A DNA stretch of 64,000 nt from LMUY01 sp965199005 (GCA_965199005.1 CBDAQK010000006.1:1178001-1242000); one strand, 5' to 3'; counted from the first letter of the stretch, positions 33,138 through 42,398 are shown. Notes: a model not told the origin generated them from the sequence alone. Program-made: numbers and translations.

Positions 33138-33943
33138 CATCCCTGTTGGAGGTGACCGGCTTGACCCGGCGGTTTGCCGGCCTGGTTGCGGTCGACAATG
33201 TCGACCTCAGCGTCGCCACCGGCGGCATCCATGCGGTGATCGGCCCCAACGGTGCGGGCAAGACCACTCTGTTCAACCTCGTCTCCGGCCTGCTACCCCC
33301 CAGCGCCGGCCGCATCACCCTGGCCGGCCAGGACGTGACGGATATGCCCGCACATCGCCGGGCGGCACTGGGGGTGGCGCGCACCTTTCAGAACATCCGC
33401 ATCTTCGGCGCGATGACGGTGCTGGAAAACGTGCTGACGGGGCTGCACACCACCTCGCGCGCCACCCTGCCCGAGGTGATCGCCCGCCTCCCCCGCTTCC
33501 GCCGCGGGGAACGCGAGGCGGTGACCCGGGCCGGGGCGGCGCTGGACCTCGTGGGCCTGCGCGAACAAGCCAATGCGCGTGCCGCTTCGCTCTCGTATGG
33601 GGACGCCCGGCGCCTTGAAATTGCCCGGGCCATGTCGGCAAATCCGCGCCTCCTGCTCCTGGATGAGCCGGCTGCTGGCCTGAACCCGGCGGAGACCAGC
33701 CGGCTCGCCACCCTGGTGCGGACCATCCGTGCCGCTGGCACGACGGTGCTGCTGGTCGAGCACGACATGGGCTTCGTCATGGACATATCGGACGACGTGA
33801 CGGTGCTGAGCTTCGGCCGCCGCATCTTCGGTGGCTCTCCGGTCGCCGTCCGGCAGGACCCCGGCGTCATCGAGGCCTATCTGGGCCACAAGGTGGCAGC
33901 CAAGCTCGCGGCGGGCGCCACGGCTGGGGTTCGCGGCGCGTGA
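33134..33943 (+). CDS. livG: Branched-chain amino acid ABC transporter ATPase LivG
   Basis: A 269-residue ABC ATPase with a GTG start overlapping livM by four bases. Walker A is GPNGAGKTT, the LivG-specific stretch is ARTFQNIRIFGAMTVLENV, the signature LSYGDARRLEIARAM and Walker B LLLLDEPAAGLNP. The H-loop is in LLVEHDMGFV. It ends GTGA, coupled to livF. Confidence 0.95.
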   Translation: MTSLLEVTGLTRRFAGLVAVDNVDLSVATGGIHAVIGPNGAGKTTLFNLVSGLLPPSAGRITLAGQDVTDMPAHRRAALGVARTFQNIRIFGAMTVLENVLTGLHTTSRATLPEVIARLPRFRRGEREAVTRAGAALDLVGLREQANARAASLSYGDARRLEIARAMSANPRLLLLDEPAAGLNPAETSRLATLVRTIRAAGTTVLLVEHDMGFVMDISDDVTVLSFGRRIFGGSPVAVRQDPGVIEAYLGHKVAAKLAAGATAGVRGA

Positions 33944-34653
33944 GTGGCCTCAGGGTTGAGGGGCTGGTGGTCGCCTACGGCCGCACCGTAGCGGTCAAGG
34001 GCATTGATCTGGTCGTCGAACCCGGTCAGGTCGTGACGCTGATCGGGGCGAACGGCGCCGGCAAGACAACCGTCATGCGGGCGCTCTCTGGCCTGTTGCG
34101 GCCCCGCGCCGGCCGCGTCCTCTTCGATGGCGTCGACATCGCCGGCCGCCGCGCCCATCGGATCGCCTCCGCCGGCCTGCGCCAGGTTCCGGAAGGCCGG
34201 CAAGTCTTTGCCGAACTCACCGTTGCCGACAATCTCGATCTCGGTGCCTACACCCTATCCGACCGGACAGAGCTGGGCCGCCGCCGCGAGCAGGTGCTAA
34301 CCCGCTTTCCCAGGCTACGCGAACGGCTAAAGCAACTCGCTGGGTCGATGTCGGGTGGGGAGCAGCAAATGCTCGCCTTCGGCCGGGCTTTGATGGGCGC
34401 CCCCCGTTTGTTACTGATGGATGAGCCCTCCATGGGCCTGGCGCCGCTGTTCGTGGAGGAGATCTTCAACGCGATCGCCGATTTACGCCGGGAAGGTGTG
34501 ACCATCCTGCTGGTGGAGCAGAACGCCTCGGCGGCACTGGACGTGGCGGATTACGCCTACGTGCTGGAAACCGGGCGGATCGTGTTGGAGGGGAAAGCGG
34601 CCAAATTGGCAAATGACCCGGCGGTCACCGCGTCCTATCTCGGGGGTCATTGA
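33940..34653 (+). CDS. livF: Branched-chain amino acid ABC transporter ATPase LivF
   Basis: A 237-residue ABC ATPase with a GTG start overlapping the livG stop. It carries Walker A GANGAGKTT, the LivF block LRQVPEGRQVFAELTVADNL, signature MSGGEQQML, Walker B LLLMDEPSMGLAP and LLVEQNASAAL. It closes the five-gene operon. No clear terminator follows before the next gene. Confidence 0.95.
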   Translation: MSGLRVEGLVVAYGRTVAVKGIDLVVEPGQVVTLIGANGAGKTTVMRALSGLLRPRAGRVLFDGVDIAGRRAHRIASAGLRQVPEGRQVFAELTVADNLDLGAYTLSDRTELGRRREQVLTRFPRLRERLKQLAGSMSGGEQQMLAFGRALMGAPRLLLMDEPSMGLAPLFVEEIFNAIADLRREGVTILLVEQNASAALDVADYAYVLETGRIVLEGKAAKLANDPAVTASYLGGH

Positions 34654-34773
34654 TCGCGCGAACTTGAACCGGTGAAACGCGCCACGTCGCAATTCCGCCA
34701 CAACGCGTGCGTATATCCATAGTGACGGTGATGAACAGTTCGTTCACTCCGAAGGGTTTTTAGGAGTCCATCG

Positions 34774-35058
34774 ATGAGCCCGAAATTCGGTCTTCTTGTT
34801 GCGGTTCCGGTTGCGGTGGGCTTGCTTGCAGCCTCCACGCCGGCTAGCGCCTACTGGCGTGGTGGATATGGTGGCTACCGCGGCTACGGCATCGGCCCTG
34901 GCGTTGTCGGAGCAATCGTCGGTCTGGGCGTTGGCGCTGCCGTAGCAGGTGCCTACGCGCCGCGCTATTACGCGCCGCCCCCGGTCTACTACGCGCCGCC
35001 GCCGGTGTATTACGCCGCCCCGCCGGCTTATTACGGCTATCCCGGCTACTACCGCTAA
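34774..35058 (+). CDS. Small exported Gly/Tyr/Pro-rich protein
   Basis: A 94-residue protein with a signal peptide (MSPKFGLLVAVPVAVGLLAASTPASA, cleavage near residue 26). A glycine/tyrosine-rich stretch follows (YWRGGYGGYRGYG). Then comes a short hydrophobic glycine-rich segment (about 41-61), and a tail of repeats YYAPPPV, YYAPPPV, YYAAPPA ending YYGYPGYYR. Proteins of this style are common in alphaproteobacteria as small surface or periplasmic proteins of unknown role. TAGGAG precedes the ATG, and a strong terminator follows immediately, so it is a single transcription unit. A 9-base palindrome GAACAGTTC lies about 40 bases upstream. Confidence 0.8.
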   Translation: MSPKFGLLVAVPVAVGLLAASTPASAYWRGGYGGYRGYGIGPGVVGAIVGLGVGAAVAGAYAPRYYAPPPVYYAPPPVYYAAPPAYYGYPGYYR

Positions 35059-35064
35059 CGGTCA

Positions 35065-35097
35065 CGGCCCCTCCCAGGAGGGGCCGTTTTCGTTTGA
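35065..35097 (+). terminator. Intrinsic terminator after the Gly/Tyr/Pro-rich gene
   Basis: CGGCCCCTCC at 35065-35074 pairs perfectly with GGAGGGGCCG at 35077-35086, followed by TTTTCGTTT. It begins 6 bases after the stop codon. This is the clearest intrinsic terminator in the window and may also serve the convergent gene. Confidence 0.88.
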
Positions 35098-35134
35098 GCG
35101 ACGGGGTGGAGGTGGGCGGCAGCCACCGCGTCGC

Positions 35135-35902
35135 TTAGTCCGCGACGGCGCCGACCGATCCAATCCGCGCCCGGACGGCATCACCGAACGCAGCCAGGAT
35201 GCCGCGGGACACGGCGTCTGTGCGCCAATCGTATTCCGGATGCCACTGCACACCCACCGCGAAGCCGGGCGCATTGGCCACGCGGACGGCCTCGACGGTG
35301 CCGTCCGGGGCCGTGCCCTCGGCCACCAGGCCAGGGGCAAGCCGATCCATTCCCTGATTATGTAATGAGTTAATGGCAATCGTCGTCGCCCCGGCAACCC
35401 GGTGCAACCAACTGCCCGGCACGACGGCCACCGCATGAGCTTTTCCGGTCCGCACCCGGCTACTGGGCTGCATTGGGGTAGAATGATCGAACCGGTCCGG
35501 CAAATCCTGCAGCCGCTGGTGGAGCGAGCCGCCCAGTGCGACATTCAGTTCCTGCATGCCGCGGCAAATCGCCAAGAGCGGCATTCCACAACGAATGGCA
35601 GCACGAATCAGGGGCAGCGTCATGTTATCGCGCGCCTCATCCTCGAACGTGCCCTCGGCATGCGGCGGCCCATCGTAGAAGCTTGGGTGCACGTTCGACC
35701 GGCTGCCGGTGAGGATGATGCCGTCTAGCCTCGAAAGAACGGTCGAGATGTCGCAAGCTTCCCCGTTCGCCGGGAGCAGGACAGGGACGGCATTCACCAC
35801 CTCGGCCGTCGCTCGGATATAAGTATCGGACGCGGCATGGTTGGGCATGCCGAACGTGCCGAAGAACTTGGTGCAGCAGGAAATCCCAACCACTGGTTTC
35901 AT
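35135..35902 (-). CDS. Class I glutamine amidotransferase-like hydrolase, peptidase C26 (PuuD-like)
   Basis: A 255-residue protein of the gamma-glutamyl-gamma-aminobutyrate hydrolase family, which cleaves gamma-glutamyl amides in polyamine breakdown. The nucleophile Cys113 sits in LAICRGMQELN, and the His221-x-Glu223 pair in GVQWHPEYDW. The front has VVGISCCTKFFG and the oxyanion region DGIILTGSRSNVHPSFY. There are no other polyamine genes next to it, so the exact substrate stays open. Confidence 0.88.
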   Translation of the reverse strand: MKPVVGISCCTKFFGTFGMPNHAASDTYIRATAEVVNAVPVLLPANGEACDISTVLSRLDGIILTGSRSNVHPSFYDGPPHAEGTFEDEARDNMTLPLIRAAIRCGMPLLAICRGMQELNVALGGSLHQRLQDLPDRFDHSTPMQPSSRVRTGKAHAVAVVPGSWLHRVAGATTIAINSLHNQGMDRLAPGLVAEGTAPDGTVEAVRVANAPGFAVGVQWHPEYDWRTDAVSRGILAAFGDAVRARIGSVGAVAD

Positions 35903-35938
35903 GGTGGTATAATGGTCAGTCTTTGCGACGTTTTGAAG

Positions 35939-36580
35939 TCAATTCCGCTGTCCTGGGCTAGGATTTCCACCAAAGCTTGGATCGACGTAGGCAAAGAGCG
36001 AGGAGTCGAACTTTCCCCCCAACTCGACGTCGAACAGGCTGATTCGCGTCTCCTGCCGCTGCGCATCGATCACCGTCCAGGAGCGCAACGTGACTGGGTT
36101 GTCCGCGAAAATCAAGGTGATAGACCCTTCCGAAGGGCTCGCCGTCCGCTGCACCGTCACCTGGAACTGACCGGGAAACCGCACCACTTTCGTCACGGTG
36201 ACGGCACCCGACAGTTTCAGGTTGTCTTGCAGCAACAGGCCCACCGGCGTTCGCCCCAGCGGAATGTTGCTGGTCTGCTGCAGCTGCGAATCGTGGAACA
36301 CCAGCAGCCCGTAGCCGGCGACCAGCAAGAACGGCGCCGGCGGATCGTATTCGAACCGCATCCGGCCCGGCCGGTCCAACCAGGCCGTGCCGCCACTGAT
36401 GCTGCCATTCGGCGCAATCTGCTGGAACCGCGCCTTCAGGGTGTGGATCGCGTTCAGGGCAGTTTCGGCCCGTGCGACATCCGCCTGGTCTTGCGCACTC
36501 AGCGCCGCTTGGGCGCGGCCGATGACGGGCAGCAGCGTCGGGACCAATAAACTCGCAAGCAGCAGAGAACGACGATTCAT
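35939..36580 (-). CDS. lolA: Outer-membrane lipoprotein carrier LolA
   Basis: LolA carries lipoproteins across the periplasm from LolCDE to the outer membrane. The 213-residue protein has a signal peptide (MNRRSLLLASLLVPTLLPVIGRAQA). The family order follows: LNAIHTLKARFQQIAPNGSISGGTAWLDRPGRMRFEYDPPAPFLLVAGYGLLVFHD, then TPVGLLLQDNL. The arginine of RFEYDP belongs to the conserved core. Its start overlaps the end of the modC remnant by four bases, so it could be read from the ntrX-side transcript. Confidence 0.92.
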   Translation of the reverse strand: MNRRSLLLASLLVPTLLPVIGRAQAALSAQDQADVARAETALNAIHTLKARFQQIAPNGSISGGTAWLDRPGRMRFEYDPPAPFLLVAGYGLLVFHDSQLQQTSNIPLGRTPVGLLLQDNLKLSGAVTVTKVVRFPGQFQVTVQRTASPSEGSITLIFADNPVTLRSWTVIDAQRQETRISLFDVELGGKFDSSLFAYVDPSFGGNPSPGQRN

Positions 36581-37184
36581 GGGCTGGATATGCCCTCGCC
36601 GGGTGCCGTGTGAAAGCCCCGGCTGGCTGGTATCAGTTCAATAGCAACTGACTTCACCATGGCAAGCACGGGCGCACCCGGCGCCAGTTTCAGTCGGTGC
36701 ACGGCATCCGGCGTCACCCGGGACAGCAACGCCACGCTCCCCAGAGCAACCTCCACCAAGGCCGAGCGTCGCGCGGGGTCGGCCGTTACAGCGCGCGCCA
36801 CGCCAGGCAGCACGTTGTGGAGGCTCAGCAAGCTGGCAGATGCCGCGGCTGCCGGCCCGGCCAGGATGACCTCGCTGGCGGGAATTCTGGCGCGAACAGC
36901 CTCGCCAGCCCGCATGTCCAGCAGTGGCACCAGCAGCGTCGCACCGGCCGCCTCCAACTGGGTCCCCGAATGCCGAATATGACCAGCAGCAGCCATCCCG
37001 TCACCACCAGCGGAACGACCAGGGGAAGATGCACCGCGGCGTTGACCAGGCTGTGCCCGGGGAACCGCGTGCGCGACAGCAACCCGGCGGCGACGACGGC
37101 GAGTGGCAGGCTGAACCCCACAGCCTGGGCAGCAACGAGAAGGGTGAGCCGGATCGCCTGCCAGTCGTCAGCCGATAGGGTCAC
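36577..37184 (-). pseudogene. Deletion remnant of a molybdate transporter: modB 5' end joined to modC 3' end
   Basis: A frame from 37184 begins like ModB permease: DDWQAIRLTLLVAAQAVGFSLPLAV, then LVNAAVHLPLVVPLVVTGWLLLVIFGIRG. After about residue 74 (near 36962) it loses similarity. From that point another frame, ending at 36577, matches the C-terminal TOBE/Mop domain of ModC: LEAAGATLLVPLLDMRAGEAVRARIPASEVILA, LNVLPG-like LHNVLPG, and LAPGAPVLAMVKSVAIEL. The rest of modB and the whole ATPase domain of ModC are missing, and the two parts are out of frame. A single deletion explains this. No modA is beside it. Confidence 0.8.
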
Positions 37185-37196
37185 GCGGCAAACAAT

Positions 37197-38591
37197 TCAG
37201 CCCCCTTTTTCGTCCGAGTTCACGCCGAGCTGCTTCAGCTTGCGATGCAGCGCACTGCGCTCCATGCCAACGAATCCAGCCGTCCGGCTGATGTTGCCAC
37301 CGAAGCGCACAAGCTGGGCCTGCAGGTATTGCGTTTCGAACAGGTCGCGCGCCTCCCGCAGCGGCAGCGCCATGATGTCGGCGGTCGGGTCGAAGTTCAG
37401 CAAGGCGGGCGCGCCCTGCCCGATTTCCGGCGGCAGCATGTCGGCACGGATGGCGTCGTTGGCACCACCCGGCGCCATGATCAGCAACCAATCCATCAGG
37501 TTACGCAATTGCCGCACGTTGCCAGGCCAATCATAGGCCTGCAGCGCCGCCAGTGTGTCGGCCGACAAATCCCGCGGCGCCATGCCAGAACTCTCCGCCG
37601 AGCGTGTCATGAAATGCCGCGCCAACTCGGGAATATCCTCCCGCCGCTCCTTCAGGCTCGGCATCCGCAGCGGCACCACAGCCAGACGGTAATACAAATC
37701 CTCGCGGAACCGGCCAGCGGCAATCTCGGCCTGCAAATCCTTGTTGGTAATCGCCAGCACGCGCACGTCCACCTTCACCCGGGCATTGCCGCCCAGCCGC
37801 TCGAAGGTCTGATCCTGCAAGGCGCGGACGATCTTGCCCTGGGTTTCCAGCGGCATGTCCGACACCTCGTCCAGCAGCAGCGTGCCGCCATGGGCACGCT
37901 CCAGCATGCCGGCGCGGCGCGGCGCGGCGCTGGCGTCCGGCCCCGCCTCGACGCCAAACAATTCCTCCTCGAACCGGCCCGGCGCCAGCGTGGCACAGTT
38001 CAGCGCCACGAACGGCCCGTCCGACCGGCGGGACCGTGCGTGCACCATCCGCGCCGCCACTTCCTTGCCCGACCCAGCCGGCCCGTGGATCAGCACACGC
38101 GACCCAGTGGGCGCCACCCGCTCGACACCCGCGCGCAGACCGGCGATGGCGCTGCTATCCCCGGTCAACGCCGTCTCGGTGCCGACGCGTAACCGCAGCT
38201 CCGCATTCTCCCGGGCCAGGCGCGCTGCCTCCAGCGCACGGCGCGCCTGGATCAGCAGCCGGTCGGATTGGAAGGGCTTTTCCAGGAAGTCATAGGCACC
38301 ATGCTGGATTGCGGTCACCGCCATCTCGATCGTGCCGTGACCGGAGATCATGACGACGGGGATATGCGGCTCCTCCACGTGCAGCGCCTGTAGGATGCCG
38401 AGCCCATCCAGCTTTGAATTCTGGAGCCACACATCCAGAATCACCATCGAGGGCCGGCGGGCGCGGAACGCCGCCAAGGCGCCATCCGAATCTCCGGCCA
38501 TGCGGGTCTCATAGCCCTCGTCGCGCAATATGCCGTCGATCAGCATACGGATGTCGGGCTCGTCGTCGACGATCAGTATCTCATGCGCCAT
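37197..38591 (-). CDS. ntrX: Nitrogen assimilation response regulator NtrX
   Basis: This 464-residue regulator is paired with the NtrY kinase. The receiver domain (1-120) has phospho-acceptor Asp53 in MVILDVWL and Lys in LEKPF. The AAA+ domain follows, with a variant Walker A GPAGSGKE and LLLDEVSDMP. A Fis-type helix-turn-helix ends the protein (ISRTAGFVGMERSALHRKLKQLG). The GAFTGA loop needed to contact sigma-54 is absent; the region reads LFGVEAGPDASAAPRR. This is usual for NtrX and suggests it does not act as a classical sigma-54 activator. It follows ntrY by 40 bases. Confidence 0.94.
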   Translation of the reverse strand: MAHEILIVDDEPDIRMLIDGILRDEGYETRMAGDSDGALAAFRARRPSMVILDVWLQNSKLDGLGILQALHVEEPHIPVVMISGHGTIEMAVTAIQHGAYDFLEKPFQSDRLLIQARRALEAARLARENAELRLRVGTETALTGDSSAIAGLRAGVERVAPTGSRVLIHGPAGSGKEVAARMVHARSRRSDGPFVALNCATLAPGRFEEELFGVEAGPDASAAPRRAGMLERAHGGTLLLDEVSDMPLETQGKIVRALQDQTFERLGGNARVKVDVRVLAITNKDLQAEIAAGRFREDLYYRLAVVPLRMPSLKERREDIPELARHFMTRSAESSGMAPRDLSADTLAALQAYDWPGNVRQLRNLMDWLLIMAPGGANDAIRADMLPPEIGQGAPALLNFDPTADIMALPLREARDLFETQYLQAQLVRFGGNISRTAGFVGMERSALHRKLKQLGVNSDEKGG

Positions 38592-38631
38592 GCGTAGGTC
38601 TTTATATGTTAAGTCGGTCGAGCGGAACGGG

Positions 38632-40857
38632 TCAGGCTGTGCTGGCAGCTAAGGGCAAGACGAGGCTTGCAACGGCGCCCGGGCCCCCTACCCGGTCCTC
38701 CAACAGCAGACGCCCCCCATGATCTTCCATGATCTTCTTGACGATGGCGAGGCCGAGGCCGGTCCCCTTTGGCTTGTGCGTGACATATGGTTCGGTGAGC
38801 CGGTCCCTATCTTCCGTCGGCAACCCTATGCCGTCGTCTTTGACGGAAAGCGTCACCGTATCGTGAGCCGTGGCAACCGCTACCGTTATTGCCCCATGCC
38901 CATCCGAGTCGCCCCTCACGCGCATTCCGGCCGAATCAGCGGCGTTCATCAACAGATTGGTCAGGGCCTGGCTGATCAGCCGCCGGTCACAGGGCGCTAT
39001 GGGGCCGCGCTCCGGAAGGTCGATCGTCCAGTCGATCTCAGGATGGGCCTGCCGCTGCAAAATCAATGACTCCCTGGCAATGCGCCCAATATCCTCCGGC
39101 TTGATCACCGGCTGCGGCATGCGGGCAAAGGCACTGAACTCGTCCACCATGCGGCCGATATCGCCCACATGGCGGACAATTGTGTCCGCACATTGGGCGA
39201 AGGTCACCGGGTCGGATTGGATTTCCTTTGTGAACCGGCGCTTCAGGCGCTCGGCGGCAAGCTGGATTGGCGTCAGGGGGTTCTTGATCTCGTGGGCGAT
39301 GCGCCGGGCCACGTCGGACCACGCGGCCTTGCGCTGCGCCGCCAGCAGCTCCGTCACGTCGTCGAAGGTGACGACGAAGCCGTCGATACCGTCGCCCTTC
39401 ATCTCCGTGCCAATCCGCACCAACAGGGTCCGGCGGTTCCCAGGCGGCCCAACCTGAACCTCCGCCGTCCGCGCCCGCTCTGGCGCGGCCTGCACCTCCG
39501 CCAGCAACGCCGCAAATTCGGGCACCACCTGGGCGAGCGGCAAGCCGCTCGATGCCATGAGGTCGGTGCCCATCAACTCACTGGCAGCACGGTTGGGCAA
39601 GTCGACCCGGCCTTCCCCGTCCAGGCCGATCACCCCGGCGGACACACCGGCCAACACGGTTTCGGTAAAGCGGCGGCGCTCATCGATTTGCGCATAGGCG
39701 TCCATCAGCTCTGCCCGTTGCGCGGCGAGCTGCCCCGTCATCCTGTTGAACGCACGGGATAGCCCCGCAATCTCGTCCTCGCTTTGAATTTCCGGCACCC
39801 GCACCGCCAAATCTCCTGCCCGCACCCGCTCTGCGGCCTGGATCAGGCGGCCAACCGGGCGGGCGATCTGGTTGGCCAGCACCAGCCCCGTCAGCACAGC
39901 GGCGAACAGCACCAGAAGCGCCACCAGTGCGAAGATCATCGCGAAGGTGACCTGCAGCTTCGTGCGGTTCTCGTCCAGACGGTGGTACTCGGCGACCAAT
40001 TGCTCCGTGCGCTGGGCCGCGGCGATGATCTGCGTATCCACCGGGCGATCCACCATCAGCATCAACTCGGGGGTCGAGCCCAGCTTCACCACCGCGCGGA
40101 CATGGTTGTCGGTGCCGCCGCCGATGACCGCCACCTCGCCGCGCCGGGCTGGTTCGATCTGGTCGTCGGTCGGAAGTTCGACGAAATTGCCGCTCAGCAC
40201 GCCGGACGACACGATGATCTCGTGCGTAAAGGGGTCGTAGACCACCGCCTGGATGAGGCCGTGGAAGGTCGTCTCCTGGTCTAGCACCTGCTGGAACAGC
40301 GCCGGGCGATTGGCCAGGAAAGCGCCCGCCCGGTTCAGCGTTATGGCAACGCCGAGCGCATCCGCCTTGATATTGTTGCGGTGTTCTTCGAGCGAGGAGC
40401 GCGCCGACGTCACGCTCGCATCCAACGCCGTCCGGATACGGTCATCGAACCAGGACTGGATGCCAAGGTTGAAGAAGGCCGCGGCAAATACCGCGACGAC
40501 GATGGACGGCGTCACTGCCACCACGCCGAACATCAGCACCAGCCGCACGTGGAGCCGTGATCCGGCCGATCCGCGCCGCCGGTCCACCCATACCCGGGTG
40601 AGCCGGCCCGCCAGCACCGCCCCCAGCAATAACAGGACCGCGGCGCTGGCCAGAATGGAGACGAAGACCACGTTCGGCCGCAACGTGATGGGCGCCCCGC
40701 CCGACAGCAGCACGAATGTGCCGATAGCCAGGACCAGTGCCACCGCCGCCAGGACCAGCGTCACCACCTTGCCCAGCAGGATGTCCATCATGTGGCCCAT
40801 CCGCGAGCGGCTGGGCGCCGGGGGCTGCAGCGACATCAGGGAGGGCGACGTGTCCAA
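38632..40857 (-). CDS. ntrY: Nitrogen regulation sensor histidine kinase NtrY
   Basis: A 741-residue membrane kinase. Transmembrane segments lie in the first 110 residues, and a periplasmic or sensor region follows. Then come another membrane segment near 310-330, a HAMP linker (IARPVGRLIQAAERVRAGDLAVRVPE) and a PAS domain. The HisKA box has His522 in RRIAHEIKNPLTPIQLAAERL, and the ATPase domain ends in GTGLGLAIVKKIMEDHGG. The start is a TTG at 40857, 5 bases after the ntrC stop; an ATG seven codons later is the alternative. It phosphorylates NtrX and possibly NtrC. Confidence 0.94.
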   Translation of the reverse strand: MDTSPSLMSLQPPAPSRSRMGHMMDILLGKVVTLVLAAVALVLAIGTFVLLSGGAPITLRPNVVFVSILASAAVLLLLGAVLAGRLTRVWVDRRRGSAGSRLHVRLVLMFGVVAVTPSIVVAVFAAAFFNLGIQSWFDDRIRTALDASVTSARSSLEEHRNNIKADALGVAITLNRAGAFLANRPALFQQVLDQETTFHGLIQAVVYDPFTHEIIVSSGVLSGNFVELPTDDQIEPARRGEVAVIGGGTDNHVRAVVKLGSTPELMLMVDRPVDTQIIAAAQRTEQLVAEYHRLDENRTKLQVTFAMIFALVALLVLFAAVLTGLVLANQIARPVGRLIQAAERVRAGDLAVRVPEIQSEDEIAGLSRAFNRMTGQLAAQRAELMDAYAQIDERRRFTETVLAGVSAGVIGLDGEGRVDLPNRAASELMGTDLMASSGLPLAQVVPEFAALLAEVQAAPERARTAEVQVGPPGNRRTLLVRIGTEMKGDGIDGFVVTFDDVTELLAAQRKAAWSDVARRIAHEIKNPLTPIQLAAERLKRRFTKEIQSDPVTFAQCADTIVRHVGDIGRMVDEFSAFARMPQPVIKPEDIGRIARESLILQRQAHPEIDWTIDLPERGPIAPCDRRLISQALTNLLMNAADSAGMRVRGDSDGHGAITVAVATAHDTVTLSVKDDGIGLPTEDRDRLTEPYVTHKPKGTGLGLAIVKKIMEDHGGRLLLEDRVGGPGAVASLVLPLAASTA

Positions 40858-40862
40858 CGCGG

Positions 40863-42308
40863 TCAGCCTATGCCGCGGACGACCGGGATCTCCAGGTCGC
40901 GGATTTTCTTGCGCAGCGTGTTCCGGTTCAGCCCGAGCATGGCGGCGGCCTTGATCTGGTTACCCCGCGTCGCCGAGAGCGTCATTTGGATCAAAGGCCG
41001 CTCCACCTCGGCAATCACCCGGTCATATATGTCGCGCATCGGCATGCCGTCGCCCGCGGTCGCCAGGAACCGCCTGATGTGCCGCTCCACCGCGGCTGCC
41101 AGCGGCTCTGCGTGGCTGGATTCCGCCGGCGCCTCCATCTCCTCACCCCCGGCGGAGAGTTCGGCCGCGATCACCTCCTCGCCCAGCACCTCCTGCGGAT
41201 AGAGCGCTGCCAGGCGGCGCATGAGGTTTTCCAGCTCGCGCACGTTGCCGGGCCAACGATAGGCACGCAGCCGGTCGAGCGCGCCCTGATCCAGCGACTT
41301 TCCTGGCAAACCCATCTCCTTCGCACGGTCGAGGAAATGGCGGGCAAGCACGGGAATGTCCTCCGTCCGTTCCCGCAGCGCAGGAAGGCGGATCGGCACC
41401 ACGTTGAGACGATAGAATAAATCCTCGCGGAACTGCCCGGCGCGGATGGCTTGCCGGAGATCACGGTGCGTGGCGGCGACGATGCGGACATTCGCCTTGA
41501 TCGGTTGGCGGCCACCCACCGTGGTGAACTCGCCCTCCTGTAGCACCCGCAGCAGCCGGGTCTGCGCCTCATGCGGCATGTCGCCGATCTCGTCCAGGAA
41601 GAGCGTGCCCCCATGCGCTTGCTCGAACCGGCCTTGGTTGCGGTTATGCGCGCCGGTGAAGGCGCCCCGCTCATGGCCGAACAGCTCGCTTTCGATCAAT
41701 TCCCGTGGGATGGCCGCCATATTGATCGCGACGAACGGGGCGGCGCGGCGGCGGCCATAATCGTGCAGCGCCCGCGCCACCAATTCCTTGCCGGTGCCGG
41801 ACTCGCCCGTCACCATCACGGTCAAATCCGCCGTCGTCAGCCGGGCGATGCTGCGGTAAATCTCCTGCATCGCCACCGAGCGCCCGATCAGCGGCAGCTT
41901 CTCTTCCTTCTCGACCGGCTCGGCGGCGGGCTGCAAGGGCGGCGGCCCGGCCAATGCACGGCCGACGACGGCGAGAAGTTCCTTCAGATCGAACGGCTTG
42001 GGAAGATATTCGAATGCGCCGCGCTGGGCCGCCTTCACCGCCGTCATCAGCGTGGACTGCGCGCTCATCACCACCACCCGCAGCTCCGGGCGGATGCGGC
42101 GGATGCGCGGGATCAGGTCCAGCCCGTTCTCGTCCGGCATCACCACGTCGGTGATCACCAAATCGCCCTCGCCATCCTCGACCCATCGCCACAACGTCGC
42201 CGCATTGGAGCATGATCGCACCTGGTAGCCGGAGCGGCCCAGCGCCTGGGTGAGGACGGTTCGGATGGAGCGGTCGTCATCGGCGATCAGGACGGTGGGT
42301 ATGGTCAT
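40863..42308 (-). CDS. ntrC: Nitrogen regulation response regulator NtrC
   Basis: NtrC activates sigma-54 promoters of nitrogen-scavenging genes when phosphorylated by NtrB. The 481-residue protein has a receiver domain with Asp54 (VITDVVMPDENG). The AAA+ domain carries Walker A GESGTGKE, ELFGHERGAFTGA with an intact GAFTGA loop, and LFLDEIGDMP. A C-terminal Fis helix-turn-helix (GNQIKAAAMLGLNRNTLRKKI) closes it. It lies 90 bases after ntrB, and that gap contains a GGGCGG-GTCG-CCGCCC hairpin at 42325-42340. Confidence 0.96.
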   Translation of the reverse strand: MTIPTVLIADDDRSIRTVLTQALGRSGYQVRSCSNAATLWRWVEDGEGDLVITDVVMPDENGLDLIPRIRRIRPELRVVVMSAQSTLMTAVKAAQRGAFEYLPKPFDLKELLAVVGRALAGPPPLQPAAEPVEKEEKLPLIGRSVAMQEIYRSIARLTTADLTVMVTGESGTGKELVARALHDYGRRRAAPFVAINMAAIPRELIESELFGHERGAFTGAHNRNQGRFEQAHGGTLFLDEIGDMPHEAQTRLLRVLQEGEFTTVGGRQPIKANVRIVAATHRDLRQAIRAGQFREDLFYRLNVVPIRLPALRERTEDIPVLARHFLDRAKEMGLPGKSLDQGALDRLRAYRWPGNVRELENLMRRLAALYPQEVLGEEVIAAELSAGGEEMEAPAESSHAEPLAAAVERHIRRFLATAGDGMPMRDIYDRVIAEVERPLIQMTLSATRGNQIKAAAMLGLNRNTLRKKIRDLEIPVVRGIG

Positions 42309-42398
42309 GCATTACCTCGAAAAGGGCGGGTCGCCGCCCCGTACTCCGCCAACGGAAAACCGTCCCTTGGAAACCGGGTTATCGGAAGGCGCCGGGAC

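Noticed and set aside
34733..34760. Possible LexA box near GAACAGTTCGTTCAC before the small exported protein
   Set aside because: The GTTC/GAAC units do not have the required N7 direct-repeat spacing; only a short palindrome remains.
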